Origin: Pempheris klunzingeri | Taxonomy: Eukaryota > Chordata > Actinopteri > Acropomatiformes > Pempheridae | Reading direction: 5' to 3' | Length of the DNA: 64,000 nucleotides | Assembly (NCBI RefSeq): GCF_042242105.1 | Contig: NC_092016.1 | Location: 12,228,501-12,292,500 of the forward strand | Part shown: positions 25,697 to 36,018 of the stretch, piece after piece | How positions within the stretch are numbered: position 1 is the stretch's first letter | Layout: every line of letters starts with the position of its first letter | Made by a program: the position numbers and the translations under genes | Notes under the pieces: model-generated | Database searches by the model: none | What the model was told of the DNA's origin: nothing | Seen by the model: only the letters and a program-made list of their open reading frames with translations

Positions 25697-27398
25697 TAGG
25701 GCCCGAGCACCGAGTGAGCATCACTCGGTGAGGACCTATTGTACGTCACCGTATTATTATTATTATTAATATTATTTGCAATCTTTGCAGGGGAAATGGG
25801 GCGCAAGGGATACTCGAAAACTCACCAAAATGTGCAAACATTTCAGGAGTGGCGAAAAAATGCGATATTTTATGGGTGTCACATATGGGCGTGCAGAAAT
25901 GGCTCTATAGCGCCCCCTAAACAGCAGCCCCTCACACTACTTTGAGCTAGAAACATGCAATTTGGTGAACACGTGTATGACATCCAGACGCACAAAAAAG
26001 TCTCAAGGACCCATAGTGGGAAATGAACAGGGCGTCCAGTATTTTGCATAAAGTGTCAAAATTTGGTGATTTTTGGCTGGAAGTTCGACCCTTCGCCATG
26101 AAACTTCGGTCACCCATAACTCGGTCACACAAGCTCCTATCTTTACCAAATTTCCTGTGTTTAATGACAATCCGGGTCTGAACAGCTGTGCAGGACAATT
26201 TTGAACGATAGTCATAGCGCCACCTATTGGCGGGAGGAAGTGTAACGTTTTACTCTCGGACATCTATCTCCCAGCAGGTTAACCGCAGACACCTCAAATT
26301 GGGTGAAAACCTTCCCAAGACTTTGATGATGCTACGGTACCAAGCTCGTGAGGGTTCGTGAAACGCTGTCCCTGGGGCCACGCTTCCTTCGCCATGAAAC
26401 TGGAGATTGCTGTAAAACGGCCAGGCATGATTCAAACCTCACCAAACCAGCCACACATATCAAGAGGCCTAAAATTAATAATCTGATCTGTTTTATAGGT
26501 TAGGATTTGCTGAAACGGCTCAACGGCGCCACCTATAATATTTCTTCAAAATTTTAACGAAGCAGCCCCCGCACAGTGTTTCACCTAGATGTTTCAAATT
26601 CACTGTGTATATGGCCAATGCCACGACCTAAAAAAAAGTCTCTTGGGGCAATGTCCTAAAACCAACAGAAATATTATTATTATTATTATTTAATTATGTG
26701 TCTAAAAAGAGGCTCCATGCCCGTCCAAACAGACAAACTACACCGACCTGAATTGTGGGCATTTTAACCTTTTAAATCCTCCAAGATGCTTCTTTGACAA
26801 TCTTTCTTCTTTCAGTGTAACTACATGCATGGTAAAAAAAAACAATTTTGGCTCAAAAATCACTTGAAATAGCAACATTTATTCTGCACTTATTTCATCT
26901 GCCACCACAGGGCAATACTGGCTTTCTAATGGATGTAAACCTCTTTGGAAGGAGTTAAAAATGTGTTTTCAGTGTGTGTTACTCTACTGCAACACTAATA
27001 AGGGAACATCTTATAGTATCTGATCACATGAACACATAAGTTCTTTGAATTATATGTGTTTTGTGTACATTCTTACTGACTGACTAATTCTTCCACACGT
27101 CAAATGCTGGATGACAGTTTAGGATTAACGGACATCTACGTGCCCTCATATCCTCACGGTCATGGCAACAGCCGCAGACGACAGGATCTCAGTCTCTCGT
27201 GACAAAGATCGTCAGATTTATATGAAACTTTGGAGCGATAGGCCTGATGTACGTCTGGCTTCTGTGAAGGCTTCCGTGCAGATGTCACAAAAATTCAAGC
27301 AGCCTCGACCAAACCGCGTGGCCACGCCCGCGGCTGCAGACACGCCCCGACACGCGCACATTTGCGAGGGCCCTTCAATGCTGCTTGCAGCTTTAATT
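25697..27398. mobile_element. dispersed fish repeat with GGGCCC ends
   Basis: The left end reads TAGGGCCCGAGCACCGAG and the right end GCGAGGGCCCTTCAATGC, followed by GCTTGCAGCTTTAATT. I recognise this pair of ends from repeats scattered through many teleost genomes; I do not know the formal family name. The interior contains TTCGCCATGAAAC twice and short ATT microsatellites (25752-25770, 26670-26690). The part from about 26690 to 27115 looks different and may be a later insertion or a divergent interior. Just inside the left end is a perfect 9-bp inverted repeat (CACCGAGTG, 5-nt loop, CACTCGGTG). I see no convincing protein. The copy lies about 120 bp upstream of the SEMA7A start region. Confidence 0.65.
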
Positions 27399-28728
27399 TT
27401 ATATAAAGTTCTTGCCTGCTCTCAATCAGGTGAATTAGAATACAACGTAATGATGGGAGAAGTGGGAGTTAAATGATCGGAAAATGTTTGTCAGCCTGTC
27501 CAAGGCAGGTGATCTGTCACCACCAGCTGCTGTGTGTCCTGCAGGCCTGTCAACCCGATACCTGATGGCAAGTAAATGCAAAACAGGACACCGGCCTGCA
27601 GTGCATGAAGTAGCGGGCAGGGTAGAATTTCCCTACTGTCATTTGTGTGTCACTGTCATTAAATTTCTACCAGGTGGACAATGATACTCGTGTAGATGTA
27701 TAAAACTGTTAAACAGGCAGTGGGCAATAAAACAGGGTATTAAAATGTAGATATGTGTAGGGAATAACATTAGCTGGTCGCGCATCACAGGACAGGAGTG
27801 CTTTATTAGAAATAGCCCGTAGCTATTTGAGAAAAATTGGGCTATTTGGGGGAGAAACTACACTATAAAGAAAAGCATAGATGAAAATCATATGACAGAG
27901 AAAGAAAATAATCTGTCCATTTAAATGCAGACATAACCATAAGACCTTCATGAATGTAGGATTTACTCCCTGATTATGTGCCTCATAAACTGGCAACTGA
28001 ATGTCTGTATATATAACAACACATAAACAGTGACTACGCTTATATTTGTCTTCCCTATATTGTCAGTGGCCCTATATATACCTACTGTACTTTAAACTGT
28101 CCATTTTCTCTGCTGTATCTCTGCATAATCGTAAGGCCTCACCATAAAACAAATGCAAATGTTTGTGAGTAACATGATCATGTTCTGTTGACATTGGCTT
28201 TATTTCCTCTTTGTTTTGGGTCCCACATCACCCCACAACTCTAATAATAATAAGAACAACTGCAAGGTCAGCTATTTTGTTCCCTTTCAAGTATATTTTT
28301 TCCTTTTAACTTATTCTGTTTGCCAAAAAACTGGGCTTGCAAATTTGACGAATACAAAGCATTATTATTCCACAAAATAAGACAATACTTTAAGTTTCAT
28401 AGCCTATGGGAATATGGGAAATGCATGAACATATTATTATAAACCTCCAATGACGATATCCAAATAAATAAAATTAGATATCTGGGAATAATAGTGTTTA
28501 GTATGAATCCCAGTCACAGGTAGAGCATATGAACATCTTACCATGTTTTGCAGGTGAGATCTCCGAGAAGAAAAGTAATCAAACATTTGGGCAACATCAG
28601 GACCATTGACTGTCTGTAAAGAGGCACGCCCCGCCCCCTCACCCATCGTCCAATCAGATACGCGGAAGTAGACTGCGGTTCTTCCTGCTTAGCTCTTCCC
28701 TGTGAAACAGCTCAGTTGACTGACAACC
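27399..28728. other. intergenic DNA upstream of COMMD4
   Basis: This separates the repeat near SEMA7A from the divergent COMMD4 start. The last 100 bp are GC-richer and probably hold the COMMD4 promoter and 5' UTR. I see no gene in the rest. Confidence 0.5.
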
Positions 28729-31305
28729 ATGGTAAACACTCTTAATAAACGTATTATTCTACCCTAGTTTGCTTATTAAGAAGCCAGTTTGTTTGCAGGA
28801 CATCGTAGCGGCTTGATTTATAAATGTCTTGGGAATTTATTTACCTCTGGACTGTAGGTGTTTAGTCCGGCTGTTAGGTAGCTAGCAGGCTAAGCTAGCT
28901 AGTAGCATTTAGTGATGGATAGCTAAAGTTAATCAAAATGTTATTATTATTATAGTGATTAACGACTGGCGTTTCTTACAGTACATTAAACAGTATTAAT
29001 GTAATACCTTGTCTACTTTAGCGTTTCCGTTTCTGTGGAGATCTGGACTGCCCAGACTGGGTACTTGCCGAAATTAGCACATTAGCTAAAATTGTGAGTA
29101 ATTATAAACACTTCAACAATAAAGCCATAGAATGTTTTTCACTGTGAGTTTAGAGTTTGTCTTTACGCTAATACATGTATCTTCTGCCCCATTATTGTGA
29201 CAGTCAAGTGTCAAAATGAAACTCCTCTGTGCACAAGTGCTGAAGGACTTGCTTGGAGAAGGCATCGATGTAAGACTTTGACATAGTTCATCATAATCTC
29301 TAAACTATCGTTGTGCACACAATTCACTCACTGATCCGTGCCGTCCTCTTTTTTCCCTTTCAGTATGACAAGATTGCAAAGCTTACAGCAGATGCAAAGT
29401 TTGGTAAGTCTTCTTTATATTTAGTAATGGAAGAAGTATTCAGATGTTTGACTAAAGTTACACCACAGTATTAAAGGTTCCATTACGAATAAAGATTAAA
29501 AGCTGGAGGAGAAAACAGGAGTGATGTGGTGGATGGAGGGGGTTCTACAACTAGAAGCTGTCAATTAAATATAGTAGAGTAAAAAGTATTAAATGCCTCT
29601 GAAATGTAGTGATGTAGGGGAGCATACAAACACACAAGTACAGTAAAGCTCAAGTACCTCGAAAAAGTAGAGTACTTGAGTAAATTCCAGCATTGTTAAC
29701 AAATCTAACTCACATACTCACACACAAGCCTAGAGCATTGTCATACTTGCATTGCATATGTCATGCTTATGTAATATGCATTCATGACATCTATCCTTCT
29801 TGCAGAGAGCGGAGACATCAAAGCAAGTGTGGCAGTGCTCAGCTTCATTTTCTCCAGTGCAGCAAAGCATGATGTTGACAGTGAGTCTCTGTCCAGTGAG
29901 CTGCAGCAGCTTGGCCTGCCTAAAGGTTAGTCCACATGGCTTCCTCGTGTTTGGTATAAAAAAATTACGATTCTGTTGCATAAGCTGTTGTCACACATGC
30001 GCAGGCTTCTTTTCAAACTTTGAGTTGTGCTGAGTGTAAGGACAGACTTGTAGTTAAAGCAGAACAAAGGTGGAAACACATCTAAATAATTCCTGTAAGT
30101 GCTTGCAATATTTCAGGGTAGTGTCTGCATTAACTAGAGCTCGCAGAGCACATGTACAGGGCTCTTATACTGTACAACCAAGAATTCCTCAATACAAAGT
30201 TATGTATTTACATGATTTGCAAATTTTTTAAGATTAACCTGTGCCCAAAGTATTACCCCAAGTGGTAAAATCTAAATTAAAAAGGGACCATAGGTCATGA
30301 CGCAGTCATTTTCCTAATTTCCAGAACCTTGCAGGTCCCAAACTGCAGCCTATTGTGATATTATTGGAACTCACTGCATTGTTTAATTGTCTACTGTGTA
30401 ACTGTGATAAAACTGAGCTAGCAGTTTAAAGGAACACAGTATGTGCACAATGGACAGAGCGGACAATGCTTATTGCTGTGGTGCATTGTGACCATGGTAC
30501 ATTAAGGATATAAAACAATAGCAGCTGACTCTGTGCCAGCTTGAGATTTCAGTCTCTTGTTGATGTAGATGTTGTGGAGACATCCACTTTATCTGATAGA
30601 TGCAAACTGCTTTTCAATTACTTTGTGGCTATTACTTCTTTCTTTTCTTGATCAGTTGTTTCTGCTCATAGTGTCTTGCAAGATTTTAATGGGATGAAGC
30701 ACTTCAAATAAATCTTGGCTCGAGTGTTGATTACACACACAAACATACACGCATATCCATTTTTTCAGAACACACAACGGGGCTGTGCAAATCATATGAA
30801 GACAAGCACTCAGCACTACAAGACAAACTAAGAGAGACAAGCCTGCGATGTAAGTATTTCTGTCCATCTTGACCTTTTAAAACAGGAAGACAAAAATGGC
30901 TGATGAGAGTTGTCCTCTGTAACGTTGCTGACTGAGCACTGACTGAGGTGTGCCATCAATTCTGCTCTGTAATGAATTTCAGTGGGCCGATTGGAGGGTG
31001 TATCCTGGCGCATCGATTATACTCTGAGCTCCAGTGAGTTGAGGGAAGTTAATGAACCCTTGATTCAGCTTAAACTGCAGACACAAGGAGCAGACTCAGG
31101 CTCCACGGAGACGACTGTTGTTTCTGTGTCTGCTGACAAGTTCAGAGTTTTGCTTACAGGTTTGTTCTGCATCTGGTCAAACTGCAGTTTTTCCATTTCA
31201 AACTTTTTTTTTTAAAAAACAGAATAATGTTGTGATACTTCTTCTCCTCTGTGTGTTTCTATAGAGCTCAAACAAGCCCAGGCTATGATGAATGCACTAC
31301 AGTGA
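28729..31305 (+). CDS. COMMD4: COMMD4, COMM-domain protein, 8 exons
   Basis: COMMD4 is a subunit of the Commander complex, which works with retromer-like machinery in endosomal recycling and affects NF-kB signalling. Exons: 28729-28731 (the ATG alone), 29022-29093, 29204-29269, 29364-29403, 29806-29925, 30769-30849, 30983-31159, 31265-31305; 600 nt, 199 residues, the same length as human. Diagnostic stretches are [31 protein letters not shown] and [14 protein letters not shown]. The C-terminal COMM domain runs from about residue 125 ([18 protein letters not shown]) to the end ([13 protein letters not shown]). The first exon contributes only the start codon, directly followed by the GTAAAC donor. 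The gene is divergent from SEMA7A and is followed by NEIL1 on the same strand. Confidence 0.96.
29428..29690. repeat. AAGTA-rich dispersed repeat, copy 1 (in COMMD4 intron)
   Basis: Motifs such as AAGTATTCAGATGTTTGACT, CTCTGAAATGTAGTGATGTA and AGTACTTGAGTAAATTCC occur in this order. They match a short repeat that I know from many teleost genomes, probably a non-autonomous DNA transposon. A second copy lies near 52010-52370. Boundaries are approximate. Confidence 0.6.
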
Positions 31306-32742
31306 AAAGTTGATAAGGAAATCATGTCTGATCAAGAGCTGGACACAAATATCGCTGACAGGCTGTCAAAAGTACCATACTTGTACAGTATAAATTTTGT
31401 ATGAGTTTATTAATCTCAAAGGTCGTGTGAATGGCTCATTCTTTGCTTGGATTAACTGATATTTAGTTATGTTTTTCTTCCACATAAGGAAAATTATTGG
31501 TGGAAATGTTGCGAGACTGAGTGAACAAGAATACAGAATGTACCATTTTTGTAAAATATTGTATATTAAATCATACACTATGTTCATAATTTGTATTTTA
31601 CCCTCATATGTTCATAATCAACCAAATAAAATGTGAATGGCATCCTTTTCCTGTTTCCGTTACGCCTACATATCCCAACATGCATTGGGCTGGACTGTTC
31701 GCTCCTGTTGTCCTTATACTGTGACTTTACTGGCGAACCGCCGCTTAATTTTTGTTGTTTTCAAGGAATTATTTGACAACGTGACAAATAACACTTGGAT
31801 CAGAAAGACACGAGAAATATCTGATCTAAAATATAAAATAACGAGCATGCCAAGCCTCGAGATCTCGCGATATTTTCGAATAAATCAACGTTACACAAGT
31901 TGTTCGGTAACATGCATGTTGTGAAACCCTCGTCGGTGCAGCTCTGCAGAGTGTGGAGGAAAGAAACACGCTCCTGTGTTTGCAGTACAAGTCTGATACC
32001 GTGACAAGTTTATTAACGGTGGGGTCTGCTTCCTGGTTTTGGTAAGTTGTCTGTCCCTTGGTGACCCTGACCACTCAATGAAAATGCGAACCTGATGTTT
32101 TGTTCAGTCTGTGTTGATAAATACACATGGGATACACGCCATGTGATGTTGTGTAGTCTGTGGCAGGATGTGTGTCCTGTTGTCTGGTCTAGAAATAAAT
32201 GTGTGTAATATTTCAGGTCAGAGTGTGTGTATTGTATGTTGTGTGTGTGTATGACGTGCATGCTTTGTTGTGTGTCTGAGGCTGTGCGGTGGTGGTAAAT
32301 GTTTATAGGACCCAAGGAAGGGTTTTGTAGAAATTCTGAGGTAAACAGTCCACCCAACACACACCCAAACACTCTTCTAAAACTAAAACAAAGGCTTGAC
32401 TGTGTTTTTATTTTTTAATTTTACAATTACACTGTCTGTAGGCCTTAAAGTCACTACCACTTTAAGGCCTAAATGCTGTTTCCAAGCTGCCTCCACACAC
32501 TGAGAATCATTGTGGGGGAAGAAAGTTGAAGCCTGCATTGTTAGTAAAGGTTATATTAATACTAGAAGCATTTGCAGTTTTTAATTGTAGAATGTAAACT
32601 CACCCCTTGTTTCTAAAACAGACACACATGTCCTCGTTGTCCTTGAAAGTAGCAACAGCCCTGATGTTATATTTGTGATGTAATCTTTACCCACCCACTT
32701 TTTTCTCTGCAGCTGCAGCACGGCTTCATCTGTTCCAACAAA
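31306..32742 (+). other. COMMD4 3' UTR, intergenic DNA and NEIL1 5' UTR
   Basis: AATAAA at 31625-31630 probably ends COMMD4. Downstream, a donor-like TTTTG|GTAAGTTG at 32041/32042 and an acceptor CTCTGCAG ending at 32712 suggest a non-coding NEIL1 first exon (about 31,900-32,041) spliced to the exon carrying the ATG at 32743. This is inference from splice signals only. A short palindrome lies at 32439-32471. Confidence 0.45.
32439..32471. repeat. perfect 13-bp inverted repeat
   Basis: TAGGCCTTAAAGT, a 7-nt spacer, then ACTTTAAGGCCTA. It lies in the inferred NEIL1 5' intron. Function unknown. Confidence 0.9.
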
Positions 32743-35724
32743 ATGCCCGAGGGACCAGAGCTCCACCTGGCCAGCCTTTATGTGAACAGAATGTGTGATG
32801 GGGTCATATTTACTGGACCAGTCCAAAAATCTGAGGTCAGCAAGAGTCCTGATGTGCCCTTCACCTGTGAAGCATATCGCATCACAGCCACTTCCAGAGG
32901 GAAGGAAGTGAAGCTCAGGCTGACACCCATTAAGAGTGATGATCCAAAACAGACAGTGAAGGCAGGGCAGGCAGACCAGCCCATGGACATAGTCCTTCGC
33001 TTCGGGATGTCAGGTTATTTCCGCTTCACCACAGAGGATGAGCTGCCCAAACATGCCCACCTACGTTTTTTTTCCAAAGAGAAGCCGTGCAGAGTGCTGA
33101 GCTTTGTGGATGCACGCAGGTTTGGCAGCTGGCAGCCCAGTGGGACGTGGCAGACTAGCAGAGGGCCCTGCATCATGTTTGAGTACAAAAGCTTCAGGTT
33201 AGTAACGCTGGGAGTGTCACCTGCTCAACCAAGCGATAACTGTCACACTGACCATTTAATAATTTTTGCAGGGAGAACGTCATGTCACACCTGTCTGACC
33301 GGGCCTTTGACAGGCCCATCTGTGAAGTTCTGCTCAATCAGAAGTACTTCAACGGTATTGGGAACTACCTGAGGGCTGAGATCCTTTTCAGGTGATTTAC
33401 TCAAACACCCCTCAGACGTATTCAAATAACACATTACACCGTTATGCATTATGGTTGCATTGATACTGACCCAATTACTGTGAGTGGTTTGGGTATCAGC
33501 CAAAACATGATGATTCACTTAGAATAAATCAAACAAAAGAGAGAAAAGCAACAAATGCCAATTTGATTTTCAGCACTAATTAAATTCAGTTTCTTCATTG
33601 GTGTTATTATTAAGGTTAGAGTTCCTTCTAGCACTTCATTCAGTCCGAGCAGGCTGCTGACTCAGTTTCGAGTGTTACAGTCATCCATGGCCTCGTGTTA
33701 CCTTTTCCTTTCATAAAAATGACCTCAATTAATTCTATCCATTGAGGTATACAGATGTCAAATGTGGACAAAAGAAAGCACTGATATCGGATCAGGACAC
33801 AGTATCGGCACATAAACCTTAATAGAGGTGTCAAAATCAGTACTTGGAGAGAGAAAAAGCATCCCAAACCATTATGACAGTACTAACTCATTGATTGCAG
33901 GAAAACAAATGTTTCTGTAGATGTTCTCATATGGCTAGTTTGTGTCGGCGGTACCTTTTTGTATGTTGTACTAGTAAACACAGGAATGCACATACACAGG
34001 GAAGAAATTCTGGTTCTGATACTCGATAAATAGTACGCCACGGTACATGGTTTAAAAAGAAACAAAATTAAAAGTAAAGATTAGCAAGAAGGCGATGGGG
34101 AGAAGCTTTGCTTTAGTGCTTGTTTAGAATGACTCATGAATCAAGGTCAGGATAGAAAGACTAATAAACTTTTCCTGTGTGACTGTTGAAGGAAAACACT
34201 GAAGGTGCATTTTTATATTGTATTCTCTTTGTACTACTGAAAATTCTGACCAAAACCAAAAGCAGCTCTCACAACTTTCAAGGTCTGTTTTCCTCAGATA
34301 TGACATGAATGGTTTTCATTCACGTCTTGGTCTTTTACATCCTGTGGGGAGGCATAATGATTCAGACACACTTTGAAAACAAAAGAGCCTTTTTGTTTTA
34401 CAAAAGAGCCTTTTTGTTTTACAAAAGAATGGGTCTCAAGCAGTTTGTGTGTTTCAGGTTGAACATCCCACCCTTCGTTCCTGCCAGGAACATACTGGAA
34501 GGCCTTGAGTCAGAAGATATTCATGAAAAAGAGAAGCCTGTGAAAAATGAGATCAAGAACACAAAGGTGAAAGAACCCAGAAAGAAACGCATCGTTCAGA
34601 TCATCACACACACGACTAAGATTCTGATTTCTCTAACAGTGTCTCTCTTTGTTCTGTACACAAGAGCTCAGACAGAGCTAACCAGAAGAGGGTGGAAGGG
34701 GAGACTGGTGACCTGCTCAGATTGTGTCACACAGTGCCTCTGGAGGTGGTGAGCTTAGGTGCGTCACTATGTGCTTCCTGTCTGGTCCTCCATGAAACTC
34801 AACTCAGTAATTCTGTTAGCTTTCATTTGTGGTGAAAGGCTTTCAGAGACGATAGAGTAAAATTTTACTGTGAATGCCTGCCGTTTGTGACGTAGGTGGA
34901 AAGGGCTACGATCCAGAGAAGGCAGACTACTCTGACTTTGAGGCGTGGCTGCAGTGTTACTATGTGGATGGAATGAAATCTGTACGGGACCACAATGGAA
35001 GAACGATGTGGTTCAAAGTGAGTTGAAGGAGAATATTAAAACTTTTGGCACAGAAGTTGATATATCACAGATTGATACTAATACCTACTGTTCTAATTTC
35101 AGGGAGAGCCAGGCCCTATGGTGCCTAAAGGTATGAAACACTTTGACTACATGAACTTGCGAACTTCAGCTGAAATTAACAGGGGACACACCCAACTAAA
35201 GTGATGTCCGATCTTTCTCACATAACAGATTCAAAGTCGCCTAAAGCAAAAAAGAGGGCAAAGAAAGAAGATGACCATGATTACACAAACAAGAAAAAGG
35301 TATAAACAGCTTTTTTTGCTTGATAAGTAATGACCTCTGCACATGAAACTCTTAACACTAGTTTATTTCATTAGGTGTCCAGGAGTCGCTCTGAAAGCAC
35401 AGCGAAGAAGAAGGTGATCAAACAGGAGACTGCGACCAAAACGGCAAAAAAGGATGCACGCGCAAAGGAAGCTGGATCAAAGAGAAGGAAGACTGAAAGT
35501 ATCCAGGAAGTAAACACACCTCAGCATGAAAAAAGATCAAGCGCACGTAGGAGGAAGAGCAGTAGTGCAGAGCCAACAGCTGCAGGTGGGTTCGTTATTT
35601 CAAAGTGAAAACATTTTCTTCTTTACTATGGGAGAGTGCTAAACTTTATTTTTTAATCACAGTCCTCTTTGTTGCAGGTCCACAGCGGAGGAGCCAGAGA
35701 GTGACCAGACAGAAAGGAAAATAA
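32743..35724 (+). CDS. NEIL1: NEIL1, endonuclease VIII-like DNA glycosylase, 9 coding exons
   Basis: NEIL1 removes oxidised bases from DNA and nicks the abasic site in base-excision repair. Exons: 32743-33197, 33272-33391, 34458-34566, 34665-34758, 34896-35017, 35103-35130, 35229-35299, 35375-35585, 35678-35724; 1257 nt, 418 residues (human 390). The catalytic start MPEGPELHLAS gives Pro2 (nucleophile) and Glu3; Lys54 lies in SRGKEVKL. The FGMSG and DARRFGSW segments carry the usual void-filling residues, and the helix-two-turn-helix FNGIGNYLRAEILFR follows. No zinc-finger cysteines are seen, as expected for the zincless finger of NEIL1. The last three exons code a long Lys/Arg/Ser-rich tail that looks disordered. 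The Lys in GGKGY (34901-34903) corresponds to the lysine recoded by RNA editing in human. The gene is followed tail-to-tail by MAN2C1, with 294 bp between the stop codons. Confidence 0.96.
34381..34422 (+). repeat. 21-bp unit repeated twice in a NEIL1 intron
   Basis: Two identical tandem copies of a 21-bp unit beginning AAAAGAGCC, ending TTTTAC, followed by a partial third copy. It lies just before the acceptor of the third NEIL1 coding exon. Confidence 0.85.
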
Positions 35725-35794
35725 AATCAAAAAGGGGGGGAACCACTATATGGAACTTTTTAAAAAATGTTTTTTATACTATTGAACAATTTTA

Positions 35795-35834
35795 AATAAA
35801 ACACGTTTCTACAAAAGTTCTGTAACTGTTTATT
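35795..35834. promoter_or_regulatory. convergent poly(A) signals of NEIL1 and MAN2C1
   Basis: NEIL1 has AATAAA at 35795-35800 on the plus strand. MAN2C1 has AATAAA on the minus strand at 35829-35834. The two signals face each other with 28 bp between them. Cleavage normally occurs 10-30 nt past the signal, so the two mature 3' ends probably meet or overlap. Confidence 0.65.
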
Positions 35835-36018
35835 GGTTTAATGCAAAGTAATCACAATGGTCATCAAGGAGAAGTTTTAAAAAATGTCCTCAGTAGAGCA
35901 GCACAAGATGATGCACTGTGTGGAATTTAACTAGTTTCCACCTTTAGGAAATGTCTCCAGTACAATACAACTACAACAATTTGTGACTACCCCAAGGTGT
36001 GCCCAAATGCTGTATGCA

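Noticed and set aside
25947-26435. Minus-strand open frames within the GGGCCC-ended repeat
   Set aside because: They are short, overlap in different frames and show no transposase or other protein motif.
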